Assembly (NCBI GenBank): GCA_903840385.1
Contig: CAIMFT010000041.1
Span: 1-33,495, forward strand
DNA: 33,495 bases
Direction of reading: 5' to 3'
From: an uncultured Holophagaceae bacterium
Lineage (GTDB): Bacteria; Acidobacteriota; Holophagae; Holophagales; Holophagaceae
The position numbers and the translations under genes are program-made. The notes under the pieces were generated by a model. The model saw only the letters and a list, made by a program, of their open reading frames with translations, was not told the DNA's origin and did not search any database. Numbering within the stretch: the first letter of the stretch is position 1; each line of letters opens with the position of its first letter. This document shows, piece after piece, positions 1 to 8,236 of the stretch.

Positions 1-1
1 C

Positions 2-721
2 CTGGGCGCGGCGGAGGACCTCACGGCCCTGGCCGCCCCCATCCACGCCGCCGGTGCCCTGCTGGTGAGCGTCACCCAGGAGGCCTTCGCCTTCGGGTGG
101 TTCGAGTCCCCGGGCAAGGCTGGCGCCGACATGGCCTGCGGCGAGGCCATGAGCCTGGGCAACAAGCCCACCTTCGGCGGCCCCTTCCTGGGCTTCCTGG
201 CCGTGAAGGAGGCCCACAAGCGGGAGATCCCGGGCCGCCTGGTGGGGCAGACCAAGGACCTGGAGGGCCGCACCGGCTACGTGCTGACCCTCACCGCCCG
301 CGAGCAGCACATCCGCCGCGACAAGGCCACCAGCAACATCTGCTCGAACCAGGGCCTCGTGGCCCTGCGCGCCAACATCTTCATGCACCTGGCAGGCCCC
401 GAGGGACTGACTGGCCTCGCTGAGCTGAATGCCGCCAAGGCGCAATACCTGCGGGAGCGCCTGCTGGACCTGCCGGACTTCGAGCCACTCTTCGCAGCCC
501 CCTACTTCAACGAGTTCGTCCTGCGCTACCACGGCGACTACGCCGCCCTGGAGGCCGCCTGCCTCGCTGAGAGCCTGCTGCCGGGCCTCGACCTGGGCCG
601 CTTCTATCCGGAGTACGCCGGCTGCATCCTCTGGTGCGCCACGGAGCTCCATACCCGCCAGATGATCGAGAGCCTCGTCGAGATCCTCGCCCGCATCCCC
701 GTCACGGCCCAGGAGGTGTGA
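2..721 (+). CDS. gcvPA: Glycine dehydrogenase (decarboxylating) subunit 1, C-terminal part (5' end outside window)
   Basis: The open frame runs in from the left edge and ends at TGA 719-721. It gives about 239 residues, roughly half of the usual ~450-residue subunit. Family-type stretches are visible: a GGPFLGF segment, the strongly conserved REQHIRRDKATSNICSNQ block, and a C-terminal end rich in ETH/M-type contacts. In this family GcvPA and GcvPB together form the P-protein of the glycine cleavage system, which decarboxylates glycine with PLP and passes the aminomethyl group to lipoylated H-protein. The PLP lysine is on the other subunit. gcvPB follows two bases later, so the two are translationally coupled. 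The true start is outside the window; internal GTG and ATG codons are not starts because the upstream frame stays open and family-like. Confidence 0.93.
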   Translation: MGAAEDLTALAAPIHAAGALLVSVTQEAFAFGWFESPGKAGADMACGEAMSLGNKPTFGGPFLGFLAVKEAHKREIPGRLVGQTKDLEGRTGYVLTLTAREQHIRRDKATSNICSNQGLVALRANIFMHLAGPEGLTGLAELNAAKAQYLRERLLDLPDFEPLFAAPYFNEFVLRYHGDYAALEAACLAESLLPGLDLGRFYPEYAGCILWCATELHTRQMIESLVEILARIPVTAQEV

Positions 722-723
722 CC

Positions 724-2253
724 ATGTTCCTCCGCCAGCGCGAACCCCTCTCCTTCGAGCGCTCCGTCCCCGGCAAGCGGGGCATGGACCTGCCGAAATG
801 CGATGTGCCCCCGGCCAAGGACACCCGGCCTGCCCACCTGAAGCGCAGCGGCTTTGACGCCCTGCCGGAGCTGAGTGAGGTGGAGGTCATCCGCCACTTC
901 ACGCGGCTCTCCAAGTGGAACTACGGCGTGGACGACGGCATCTACCCGCTGGGCTCCTGCACCATGAAGCACAACCCCCGCCTCAACGAGAAGATCGCGG
1001 GCCTGCCCGGCTTCACAGACACCCACCCCATGGCCCCGGATGCCTTCGTGCAGGGCAACCTGGAGACGCTTTACACCCTGCAGGAGTGGCTGAAAGAGAT
1101 CACAGGCCTGCCCGGCGTCACCCTCCAGCCCAGCGCCGGTGCCGCTGGCGAGCTGACCGGCGTCATGCTCATCCGCGCCTACCATGTCAGCCGGGGCGCC
1201 AAGCGCCGCGTGATCCTCATCCCCGACAGTGGCCACGGCACCAACCCCGCCACCGCCGCCATGGCGGGCTACGAGGTGGTGGAGCTGCCCTCCCTGCCCG
1301 ATGGCACCATCGCCTTCGATGACGTCACGGATCCCGTCAGCGGCAAGGTCCGCAAGGGCCTGCGGACCCTGGTGGCCGAGCTGGGCCCCGAGATCGCCGG
1401 CGCCATGATCACCAACCCCAACACCGTGGGCGTCTTCGAGTACCGCTTCCAGGAAGTCAGCGACCTGCTCCACAGCGTGGACGCCCTGGTCTACATGGAC
1501 GGCGCCAACATGAACGCCCTGGTGGGCGTGGCGCGGCCCGGCGACTTCGGCGTGGATGTCATGCACCTGAACCTGCACAAGACCTTCTCCACGCCCCACG
1601 GCGGCGGCGGTCCCGGCGCCGGTCCCGTGTGCTGTGCCGAGCGGCTGATTCCCTTCCTGCCCCTGCCCGTGGTGGTGCGTGACACCGTCAAGGTGGGCGA
1701 GGGCGAGGTGCCCGCCCACACCTACCGCACCGAGTGGGACTGCCCCCAGAGCATCGGCAAGGTGCACACCTTCCACGGCAACTTCGGGATCCTGGTGCGG
1801 GCGCTGACCTACTGCCTCAGCCACGGCTCGGACGGCCTGAAGGCGGCGACCCTGCGCGCCATCGTGAACGCCAACTACATCCGCGTGCGGCTGAAGGGGG
1901 CCTACGCGCTCCACATCGATTCGCCCAGCCTCCACGAGGTGGTCTTCAGCGACACCCTCCAGGCCAAGGGTGATGTGCACACCCTGGACATCGCCAAGCG
2001 CCTCATCGACCACGGCTACCACCCGCCCACCATCTACTTCCCTCTGATCGTGCCGGGTGCGCTGATGATCGAGCCCACGGAGAGCGAGGGCAAGGACGAG
2101 CTGGACGCCTTCTGCGACACCATGCTGCAGATCGCGCAGGAGGCCACCGAGAACCCGGACCTGCTGCACCAGGCACCCGTGCTGGCTCCCCTCCGCCGCC
2201 TCGACGAGACCACCGCCGCCCGCAAGCCCGTGCTCCGTTGGACGCGGGGCTAG
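724..2253 (+). CDS. gcvPB: Glycine dehydrogenase (decarboxylating) subunit 2
   Basis: The protein has 509 residues, normal for the beta subunit of split P-protein. The ATG at 724 is chosen because AGGAGG lies eight bases upstream at 710-715 and the frame starts directly after the gcvPA stop. The PLP-binding lysine is K286 in the motif MHLNLHKTFSTPHGGGGPG, followed by the glycine-rich loop. Other family blocks include YPLGSCTMKHNP near residue 80 and GHGTNPATAAM near 170. With GcvPA, GcvT, GcvH and Lpd it converts glycine to CO2, ammonia and methylene-tetrahydrofolate in the cytoplasm. gcvT and gcvH would be expected upstream, outside the window. The gene ends in a repeat-filled convergent junction with modC. 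Confidence 0.96.
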   Translation: MFLRQREPLSFERSVPGKRGMDLPKCDVPPAKDTRPAHLKRSGFDALPELSEVEVIRHFTRLSKWNYGVDDGIYPLGSCTMKHNPRLNEKIAGLPGFTDTHPMAPDAFVQGNLETLYTLQEWLKEITGLPGVTLQPSAGAAGELTGVMLIRAYHVSRGAKRRVILIPDSGHGTNPATAAMAGYEVVELPSLPDGTIAFDDVTDPVSGKVRKGLRTLVAELGPEIAGAMITNPNTVGVFEYRFQEVSDLLHSVDALVYMDGANMNALVGVARPGDFGVDVMHLNLHKTFSTPHGGGGPGAGPVCCAERLIPFLPLPVVVRDTVKVGEGEVPAHTYRTEWDCPQSIGKVHTFHGNFGILVRALTYCLSHGSDGLKAATLRAIVNANYIRVRLKGAYALHIDSPSLHEVVFSDTLQAKGDVHTLDIAKRLIDHGYHPPTIYFPLIVPGALMIEPTESEGKDELDAFCDTMLQIAQEATENPDLLHQAPVLAPLRRLDETTAARKPVLRWTRG

Positions 2254-2279
2254 CTCGGTTTTCTAGGAAAACTGAAACC

Positions 2280-2312
2280 GCAGATGGCGCAGATGGCGCA
2301 GATGGCGCAGAT
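2280..2312. repeat. Tandem 9-bp array, unit GCAGATGGC
   Basis: Three perfect copies of GCAGATGGC plus a six-base partial copy lie directly after gcvPB. The unit is the same as the right arm of the repeat between queF and folK when that arm is read on the minus strand (CGCAGATGG register). No clear opposite arm of the same unit follows, so this looks like half of a hairpin or a decayed copy. Confidence 0.85.
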
Positions 2313-2361
2313 AAAAGCCTCGCAGCGGGGCTTGGCGGTGGCTTGCAACGAATTGAATCAA

Positions 2362-2460
2362 GAAACACAGAGGACTGCCGAGGAGCGGAGGAGAGCGGAG
2401 TAGGGCTAGAAAAACGGTTCATCCGGGAATTCCGTCTTAAATCGGTGTTCATCGGTGGCC
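2362..2460. repeat. Degenerate short repeats in the gcvPB/modC junction
   Basis: Two decayed repeat tracts are visible. At about 2365-2400 a GAGGAGCGGAG-like tract repeats CAGAGG/CGGAG words. At 2441-2457 ATCGGTG occurs twice with a ten-base period. On the minus strand this second tract reads CACCGAT-GAA-CACCGAT, which resembles the CACAGAT type at 13472-13500. Together with 2280-2312 it fills most of the 248 bp between the convergent genes. No gene or simple terminator was seen here. Confidence 0.55.
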
Positions 2461-2501
2461 AAATCTTTTCGCTTTTGTTCAGCAGTCCTTCCGCTGAACC
2501 G

Positions 2502-3596
2502 TCAGTCGTGCGGAATCAGGTGGACGGCGGCGGCTTTGAGGATGGCGCAGACCTGATCGCCTTCGCTCAGGCCCAGGTCCAGGCAGGCTTGGCGGGTCAC
2601 CAGGGCGGCCAGGGGGAAGCCACAGTCCAGGCCCACCCGCATGAGGGCGCCCTCGGGGCTCAGGGCTGTGATGCGGGCGGGCAGGCGGTTGCGGGCCGTG
2701 GAGCCGGGGGCTGGGCCGCTGCTCCGCTCCACGGCCACATCCTCGCCCCGGATGCAGGCGAAGGCCCCGTGCCCCAGACCCCCGGGATCCGCCGCCAGGA
2801 TGCGGGCCGGTCCCACCCGCAGGGTGGCCAGGCCCTCCACAATGGACTCCACCTCGCCACGCACCACGGTCTCGACCCCCAGGATCCGTGCTACTGCTGG
2901 GTCCGTAGGGCGGTCGAAGACCGCCTGGATGTCACCGCTCTGGCAGACCCGGCCCTGGTCCATCACCACCAGTCGGTCACCCAGGTGCAGGGCCTCGGCC
3001 CGGTCGTGGGTCACCAGCACCGTGGGGATGTCCAGGCGGCGGAGCAGGTCCCGCAGCTCCCGCCGGAGCCGCAGCTGAGCGGGCTGGTCCAGGGCAGAGA
3101 GGGGTTCGTCCAGCAGCAGCAGGCCCGGCCGCCGGGCCAGGGCTCGCCCCAGGGCCACCCGCTGCTGCTGGCCCCCGGACAGCTCTGCGGGGCGGCGCTC
3201 GGCCAGGCCCTGCAGGTCCAGGAGCGCAAGGAGCTCGCCCACCCGGGCCGCTCGTTCCGGTACGGGCTGGACGTCCAGCCCATAGGCCAGGTTGTCCGCC
3301 ACGCTGAGGTGCGGAAACAGGCTGTAGGCCTGCGGGAGGAAGCCCAGGTTGCGCGCCTGGGGCGGCAGATGGATGCCCCGGTTGGCATCGGACCAGGTGG
3401 TGCCGCCCAGGCGGATGCTGCCAGTGTCAGCCCGCTCCAGGCCCGCCAGGAGGCGCAGGACCGTGGTCTTGCCAGACCCCGAAGGCCCGAACAGCACCGT
3501 CACGGAAAAGCCAGGCGCAGGGATCTGCAGGGTCGCCTCGACGGTGGTCCCGCCGGGGAAGCGCCGCTCGGCGCGGCAGGTCAGATGAGCGTCCAC
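2502..3596 (-). CDS. modC: Molybdate ABC transporter ATP-binding protein
   Basis: The protein has 364 residues and starts at GTG 3594-3596, with AGAGGAAG just upstream and a 16-bp overlap with the end of modB. Visible motifs are Walker A GPSGSGKT (37-44), signature LSGGQ (139-143), Walker B LLLLDEP (159-165) and the switch histidine H197. The C-terminal third (about 300-363) fits a TOBE/Mop oxyanion-binding domain, as in ModC proteins. It powers molybdate import through ModB at the inner membrane. A longer in-frame extension upstream lies wholly inside modB and is not used. The gene is last in a modE-modA-modB-modC cluster. A sulfate or tungstate specificity cannot be fully excluded, but the ModE neighbour favours molybdate. 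Confidence 0.93.
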   Translation of the reverse strand: MDAHLTCRAERRFPGGTTVEATLQIPAPGFSVTVLFGPSGSGKTTVLRLLAGLERADTGSIRLGGTTWSDANRGIHLPPQARNLGFLPQAYSLFPHLSVADNLAYGLDVQPVPERAARVGELLALLDLQGLAERRPAELSGGQQQRVALGRALARRPGLLLLDEPLSALDQPAQLRLRRELRDLLRRLDIPTVLVTHDRAEALHLGDRLVVMDQGRVCQSGDIQAVFDRPTDPAVARILGVETVVRGEVESIVEGLATLRVGPARILAADPGGLGHGAFACIRGEDVAVERSSGPAPGSTARNRLPARITALSPEGALMRVGLDCGFPLAALVTRQACLDLGLSEGDQVCAILKAAAVHLIPHD

Positions 3597-4255
3597 GGCT
3601 TCCTCTGGTGGCGCCGCAGGGCGTAGGTGAAGGTCAGCACCAGGAAGGACACGCCCAGCAGCAGGGCCGCGGTGCGGGCGGCGGGGCCGTAGTCCATGGC
3701 CTGCACCTGGTCGTAGATGGCGACGCTCACGGTGCGCGTGCGGCCCGGCAGGTTGCCACCCACCATGAGCACCACGCCGAACTCCCCGAGGGTGTGGGCG
3801 AAGGCCAGCACGATGCCTGTGAGGATGCCGGCCCAGGAGAGCGGTGCAATCACGCGGAAGAAGGTGCGGAGGCGCGACACCCCCAGACACCACGAGGCCT
3901 CGATGAGCCCTCGGTCCACGGCAGCGAAGGCCGCCGCCAGGGGCTGGATCATGAAGGGCAGGCTGTACAGCACCGAAGCGATGAGCAGGCCCTCGAAGGA
4001 GAAGGGCAGGGTGCGGCCGAAGAGGGTCTCCCAGCCCCGCCCGAAGGGGCTGCGGGGGCCCATGGCCAGGAGCAGGTAGAAGCCCAGCACCGTGGGGGGC
4101 AGCACCAGGGGCATGGCCACCACGGCCTCCACCAGGAACTTCCAGCGGCGGCGGCTGAAGGCCAGCCAGTAGGCCAGGGGCAGACCCAGCACCAACAGCA
4201 ACGCCGTGGTGAGGCTGGCGAGCCAGAGGCTCAGGCGGATGGCCTGCCAGTCCAT
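3581..4255 (-). CDS. modB: Molybdate ABC transporter permease
   Basis: This 224-residue protein has about five hydrophobic segments, matching the ModB length. The EAA-type loop that contacts the ATPase is EASWCLGVSRLRTFFRVIAP, near residues 120-140. It is followed by the ModB-typical stretch HTLGEFGVVLMVGGNLPG and then a TRTVSVAIYDQV segment. The ATG at 4255 overlaps the modA stop by one base (TGATG), a coupled start, and the 3' end overlaps modC by 16 bp. It forms the membrane channel for molybdate. The longer frame upstream of 4255 lies in modA and lacks membrane segments, so the short form is chosen. Confidence 0.94.
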   Translation of the reverse strand: MDWQAIRLSLWLASLTTALLLVLGLPLAYWLAFSRRRWKFLVEAVVAMPLVLPPTVLGFYLLLAMGPRSPFGRGWETLFGRTLPFSFEGLLIASVLYSLPFMIQPLAAAFAAVDRGLIEASWCLGVSRLRTFFRVIAPLSWAGILTGIVLAFAHTLGEFGVVLMVGGNLPGRTRTVSVAIYDQVQAMDYGPAARTAALLLGVSFLVLTFTYALRRHQRKPWTLI

Positions 4256-5025
4256 CAGGGACCGTCTACTTGGAAGCCGTGGCGCCGCAGGATGGTCACG
4301 CCCGCAGGGGACTGCAGGAAGGCGCGGAAGGCCAGGGCCGCAGCCCGGTCCCCGGCGTGGTTGAGCACCACGCCCCCCTGGTCCAGGGGCGGGTAGGCAG
4401 CCTCGGGCACAGGCCAGTGGCGTCCGGCGGCGACCATGGGCGGAGACAGGGCCAGGGAGAGGGCGATGAGGCCGATGTCGGCGGCCCCGGTCTGCACGAA
4501 CTGGGCGGTCTGGGCGATGTTCTCGCCGAAGACCAGGCGCGGGGCCACCGCCGCCAGCAGGCCGGTCTTCGTCAGGGCCGCCTCGGCGGCGCGCCCATAG
4601 GGGGCGTGGCGGGGGTTGGCGATGGCGACCTTCTTCGCCGCCGGGTGCAGGAGGGCCTGCAGGCCCAGGGTCTCCAGCGGGATGGGGGAGGCCTTGGGGA
4701 CCCACAGCACCAGGTGGCCGCGGCTGTAGCGGAAGAAGGTGGTGCCCTCCGCCAGGCCGGCTTCCACCAGCTTCCGTGGATAGCCCTCATCCGCCGAGAG
4801 GAACAGGTCGAAGGGGGCCTTGCTCATGAGCTGCGCGAAGAAGGTGCCGGAGGCGCCGAAGGTGAGACTCACCTCGATGCCGGGCTGGGCCTTGGCGAAG
4901 GCCTCCTTCACCTCCGCCAGCGCAAACTGCAGGTCCGAGGCTGCGGCCACGGCCACCTTCCGGGGCGGTGCCGCCCCCAGCGCCGAGGCCAGCAGCAGGA
5001 CGAGCAGGGGGCGGAGCAGATTCAT
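4255..5025 (-). CDS. modA: Molybdate-binding periplasmic protein
   Basis: The protein has 256 residues with a signal peptide (hydrophobic core about 3-17, likely cleavage after an A-x-A-type site near residue 19). The mature part starts with the ModA-like AVAAASDLQFALAEV block, followed by FGASGTFFAQ, where the backbone and serines cradle the oxyanion. SKAPFDLFLSAD and the C-terminal FLQSPAG block are also family-like. It captures molybdate or tungstate in the periplasm and delivers it to ModB. A promoter and a ModE-type operator lie 26-71 bp upstream, so this is the first gene of the regulated modABC unit. Confidence 0.94.
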   Translation of the reverse strand: MNLLRPLLVLLLASALGAAPPRKVAVAAASDLQFALAEVKEAFAKAQPGIEVSLTFGASGTFFAQLMSKAPFDLFLSADEGYPRKLVEAGLAEGTTFFRYSRGHLVLWVPKASPIPLETLGLQALLHPAAKKVAIANPRHAPYGRAAEAALTKTGLLAAVAPRLVFGENIAQTAQFVQTGAADIGLIALSLALSPPMVAAGRHWPVPEAAYPPLDQGGVVLNHAGDRAAALAFRAFLQSPAGVTILRRHGFQVDGP

Positions 5026-5050
5026 GGGGTCTCGTGGCGCAGTGGGCGGG

Positions 5051-5080
5051 TTCCGCTATGCACGAAAAAATATAGCGGAA
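5051..5080. promoter_or_regulatory. ModE-type operator upstream of modA
   Basis: A perfect inverted repeat, TTCCGCTAT-N12-ATAGCGGAA, sits between modE and modA. Its inner CGCTAT/ATAGCG arms resemble the half-sites of known ModE boxes. The left part of the operator, as read by modA, covers the -10 hexamer and the start region. Repression of modABC when molybdate is plentiful is the expected role. Confidence 0.8.
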
Positions 5081-5096
5081 TCCCCCGCAGGGTCAA
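5069..5096 (-). promoter_or_regulatory. Predicted sigma70-type promoter of modABC
   Basis: On the minus strand TTGACC (5096-5091) and TATATT (5074-5069) are separated by 16 bp, a good sigma70 match. The -35 hexamer spans the modE stop codon and the -10 hexamer lies inside the ModE-type operator. Transcription would begin near 5062, about 37 nt before the modA ATG. Confidence 0.7.
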
Positions 5097-5452
5097 GGCG
5101 CGGCTTCCTCGGCCAGCAGGGCCTCCAGGGGTCCCAGGCGGCTGCGCAGGGCCTTCATGGCCGCCGCCTCCAGGGCCCGGAAGTGTTTCAGGGCTTCCTG
5201 CCCCAGGGGAGTCAGGGTGGCACCCCCTCGGCGGGCGCCACCCACGGCCGTGGCCACCACAGGGGTGCGGAAGCTCCGGTTCATGGCATCCACCAGCTGC
5301 CAGGCCCGGCGGTAGCTCATCTCCAGCTGCCGGGCGGCGGCGCTGATGGACCCCGTGGCGTGGATGGCCTCCAGCAAGGCTGCCTTGCCGGGGCCTAGGG
5401 CGATCTCCCCCGGGATGTGGATGCGGATGCGGATGTCGACCTTGGCGGCCAT
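5093..5452 (-). CDS. modE: ModE-family winged-helix repressor, single-domain form
   Basis: The protein has 119 residues. The HTH segment, about residues 22-60, reads ALLEAIHATGSISAAARQLE followed by MSYRRAWQLVDAMN, the hallmark of ModE N-terminal domains (LysR-like fold). A GGxxGGGA-type wing motif is represented by GGARRGGATLTPLG (around 76-89). E. coli ModE is about twice as long because of two C-terminal TOBE/Mop domains, and these are absent here. How molybdate is sensed is therefore unclear; ModC retains a TOBE domain. The protein is expected to bind the palindrome at 5051-5080 just downstream of its own gene. The ATG at 5452 follows CAGGAG. Confidence 0.88.
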   Translation of the reverse strand: MAAKVDIRIRIHIPGEIALGPGKAALLEAIHATGSISAAARQLEMSYRRAWQLVDAMNRSFRTPVVATAVGGARRGGATLTPLGQEALKHFRALEAAAMKALRSRLGPLEALLAEEAAP

Positions 5453-5515
5453 GGTGGGCTCCTGGAGTCATTCTAGGAGTTGCCTGGGCGCTGCTCCTGT
5501 CGTTCTTTCCAAATC

Positions 5516-5551
5516 AATAAAAGAAGCGGGGTCGCCCCCGCTTCTTTTATT
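5516..5551 (-). terminator. Intrinsic terminator of multicopper oxidase 1
   Basis: A perfect 16-bp stem with a TCGC loop follows the oxidase stop at 5579. The A/T-rich ends give a U-run on the minus strand, and the symmetric shape could also work on the plus strand. The core GAAGCGGGG-TCGC-CCCCGCTTC is identical to the terminator at 8187-8210. Confidence 0.85.
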
Positions 5552-5578
5552 GCTGTTGCCGTGCTGTTTGGCGGGGAC

Positions 5579-7903
5579 CTACTTCACCAGCAGGGTGCGC
5601 ATCATGTCGTGCTCTTCGTGCTCGAGGATGTGGCAGTGCCACACGTACTCGTTGCCGCCGGTGCGGGGGCTGGGGGGAACCACGAAGGGGACGGTGGGCA
5701 GGGCGAACTTCATGATGACCGTGGTGACATCACCGGGGTGCATCTTGACGGTCTCCTTCCAGCCGATCTCGGTGGCCTCGGGGCCCCGGGGGGCATCCAG
5801 GAGAACCAGATTGGCCGCCTTGTCTTTGGCGATGGTTCCCGCCGTACCCGCAGGGGCATTGCTGGGCAGACCCACATAAGCATTGGTATCGAACGCCTGT
5901 CGGGAGAGGATCTGCACATTCACCAGGTGGAAGTGGATCGGGTGGGTGTCTCCTGTCAGGTTGGCGATCTGCCAGACCTCGGTCGCTCCTTGCGTGGTCG
6001 TCTCGGTCGCCGCTGACAGGGCCTTGGTCGTCGCGTTGGTGGGATCCCAGTAGGGACGGGAGAAATCCCCGGTGTTGGTCGCAACGTTGGTGCCGAGCAT
6101 CTGGATCAGGCGGCCTTCGGCGTCCGTGACCTCGTTCAGGGTCAGCTGCCGCACCGTGACGCCCTTGCGGGTCGGGATGGGCAGGGGCGCGGTGGTGACG
6201 CTGGCCCAGTTGAGGAACGCGGCAGGGGTGTTGGCCATGGGCCCAGCCAGGGGTGGATCGATCAGTGACACGATCGGCAGGGCCGCCAGGGGCGTGCCGT
6301 TTTTGATATAGAAGGGGGCATCCGCAGGGATGGCGTTGCTGTCGGGTTTGACTTCGAAGCGCATGAGGATTGAGGTGTCTGGACCCGTGCCATCAAGCTT
6401 GTAGTAGTCGTTCAGTGCGTCCCCATTTGGGTAAGGGCCCGGGGCATCGTTGAAGAGGATGTAGCTCTTGCCGCCCATCCCCTTGAAGTCCACCACGATG
6501 TCCAGGCGCTCGCCACCGGCCACGATCAGGCTGCCCCCTGGGGCACCAGGGTTGGGGACGAACCGATTGCCGCCGAGATCTGTCGCAGTAAGGAGCTTCT
6601 TCCCGGAGGGTACGCTCACCGCCTTGGCCAGAAATCCACCCTCGGTGCCGATCACGAGGAAGTCGGGTCCGGGCTTGGTGAAGTCGGGAATGCCACTGCC
6701 GTTGTCCTCGTAGAGCTGCAGGTTGAGGACCCGGGCCTGGCAGGCGTTAAGGATGCGGAAGCGGTAGCGGCGGGGATCCACGGTCGACTTGGGGAAGGCC
6801 GTGCCGTTGACCAGCATGGTGTCGCCGAAGGCTTCGGCCACCACCGAGGTGGGTGGCAGCGGCTGGGTCGCAGCGGGATCCACGGGCCACCGGTTGAGGT
6901 CGTACTCGTAGGGGTACCAGAGGTTGCCGATGCCCACGGCGGAGCCAGGGAAGGGCAGGGCGGGATTCGTGGGGGGATTGCCGTTCTGGAAGATCTTGTC
7001 CTGGAAGACCAGGGGCAGCTCGCGGCCACCCTTCTCGACGAACTCAGGCAACCCGAACAATTTGACGAGGGCCCGCTCAAAGTTGTCCCGAATGATGTAG
7101 GCACTGGCGATGCCGGCATAGGCGTTCAGGCGGGTGATGCCCATGGAGTGGTCGTGGTACCACACGAAGCGGGCGCTCTGGTGATTGGGGTAGTAGTACT
7201 CGGCCTCGTTCTTGGGGACGGTGCCTAAGGCGGTCTCCTTGGGACGCAGCACTTTATTATTGAGGAAGCTGCTCCCCTTGTTCCCGGCGGGATCCCAGAA
7301 AGCGAAGGGGCCGCCGTCACTGATCCAAGGCACCTCCCCCCCGTGGAGGTGGGTGCTGGTGCGGTTCTCCGTCACTGTGCCCACTGGCCCCGCTTTCCCT
7401 TGGGGCAGGATGGTGGTATCGGTCGTGGCTGCGCCCTGGATGGTGGAATCGACAGGGAGGATGTGCTTGCCCGGAAGGTTGTTGCGGAAAGTGACCTGAA
7501 TCGGCTTACCCCGCTCGGCGATGATGATGCCCCCCAGGTGGGACTGGGGCACGATGGCTCCGGGGGCCACCCCCAGCGCCATCGTGGGGTTGTAGCCCCA
7601 GAGGGAGGTGGGGGGCAGGCTCGGGTGGAGCGTATCCTGAAATTGATTGATTTCAATGGTGTAGTGGTCGGCCACGATCGGGCTGCCAGGGAAGGTCCGG
7701 GTCCCATCCGGGAGGGCCACCGTAATCTTCCCTGCGGTCCGCATCTCCTCCATGAACTTGGTCAGGGCTGGGCTGGACTGCCAGGTGGGCACGGGGGTCG
7801 ACGCATTGGGACTCTGGGCCGAGGCGAACTGCCCGGACACCAGCAGGGCTGCGAGGAGGCCCAGGAGGGGGCGGCGGCGGGGGGTGGGTGTAGGAGCGTG
7901 CAT
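5579..7903 (-). CDS. Exported CotA-like multicopper oxidase 1
   Basis: This 774-residue protein starts at ATG 7903 with AAGGAGG nine bases upstream. The N-terminus PTPRRRPLLGLLAALLVSG followed by FASAQ is a signal peptide with a twin-arginine-like RRRPLLG. Copper ligands are visible: HLHGG (H185, H187), WYHDHSMG, HPIHFH and the C-terminal HCHILEHEEHDMM. In the last motif C757, H762 and M767 match the type-1 copper spacing of CotA. It should oxidise phenols, bilirubin-like substrates or metal ions with reduction of O2 to water, outside the cytoplasm. The protein is longer than CotA (about 510 residues), with extra segments around the second domain. Its paralogue lies directly upstream. The true substrate is unknown; Mn(II), Cu(I) or a phenolic are all possible. 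Confidence 0.92.
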   Translation of the reverse strand: MHAPTPTPRRRPLLGLLAALLVSGQFASAQSPNASTPVPTWQSSPALTKFMEEMRTAGKITVALPDGTRTFPGSPIVADHYTIEINQFQDTLHPSLPPTSLWGYNPTMALGVAPGAIVPQSHLGGIIIAERGKPIQVTFRNNLPGKHILPVDSTIQGAATTDTTILPQGKAGPVGTVTENRTSTHLHGGEVPWISDGGPFAFWDPAGNKGSSFLNNKVLRPKETALGTVPKNEAEYYYPNHQSARFVWYHDHSMGITRLNAYAGIASAYIIRDNFERALVKLFGLPEFVEKGGRELPLVFQDKIFQNGNPPTNPALPFPGSAVGIGNLWYPYEYDLNRWPVDPAATQPLPPTSVVAEAFGDTMLVNGTAFPKSTVDPRRYRFRILNACQARVLNLQLYEDNGSGIPDFTKPGPDFLVIGTEGGFLAKAVSVPSGKKLLTATDLGGNRFVPNPGAPGGSLIVAGGERLDIVVDFKGMGGKSYILFNDAPGPYPNGDALNDYYKLDGTGPDTSILMRFEVKPDSNAIPADAPFYIKNGTPLAALPIVSLIDPPLAGPMANTPAAFLNWASVTTAPLPIPTRKGVTVRQLTLNEVTDAEGRLIQMLGTNVATNTGDFSRPYWDPTNATTKALSAATETTTQGATEVWQIANLTGDTHPIHFHLVNVQILSRQAFDTNAYVGLPSNAPAGTAGTIAKDKAANLVLLDAPRGPEATEIGWKETVKMHPGDVTTVIMKFALPTVPFVVPPSPRTGGNEYVWHCHILEHEEHDMMRTLLVK

Positions 7904-8236
7904 GCGAGTCCTCCTTGGACAAGATGCGTTTCCCGGCAAGGGAAGGAGCGGGGCTTCCGGAGGCACCAGCCAAGGGGCCGTTGCCCCAGGTTGTGCCAAT
8001 GAATCAGGTGGTAGATCGAAAAGACTAGGTCCGATCCAAAGTTCAAAAAATGGGGGGAACTACCCATTCCATGCCGGAAAACTACTGCCTCTTTGTACCC
8101 ATTGGTAATCAATGCTTGGGGGCTCTGTAATTTACAAGTGGGCACCCACCTCGGGGGTGCCCCCCCGGTGGCTGCCCATAAAAAATGGAAGCGGGGTCGC
8201 CCCCGCTTCCTTGGTCTGGCTGCTGTCTGGTTGGTG
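7904..8236. other. 333-bp gap between the two oxidase genes
   Basis: This gap holds the oxidase 1 ribosome-binding site (near 7910-7920), a short GC hairpin GGGCACCC/GGGTGCCC (8140-8147 and 8155-8162), and the oxidase 2 terminator. It is visibly richer in A and T than the genes between about 7990 and 8135, as expected for the oxidase 1 promoter. No convincing -35/-10 pair was found. No gene is supported here. Confidence 0.6.
8187..8210 (-). terminator. Intrinsic terminator of multicopper oxidase 2
   Basis: A 10-bp perfect stem, GGAAGCGGGG with loop TCGC, is followed on the minus strand by ATTTTTTATGG. It lies 26 bp past the oxidase 2 stop and shares its core with the terminator of oxidase 1. 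Confidence 0.88.

Noticed and set aside
604..2169. Long antisense open frame (521 codons) opposite gcvPB
   Set aside because: It lies opposite a well-conserved gene in GC-rich DNA, is rich in Val, Gly, His and Ala and shows no motif or ribosome-binding site. It is a shadow frame.
2280..2312. CRISPR array reading of the GCAGATGGC repeats
   Set aside because: Units are nine bases and directly contiguous, without spacers, and no cas genes are present.
7762..8145. 127-codon minus-strand frame over the oxidase 1 start region
   Set aside because: It overlaps the oxidase 1 5' end in another frame and lies in its promoter region, without family features.
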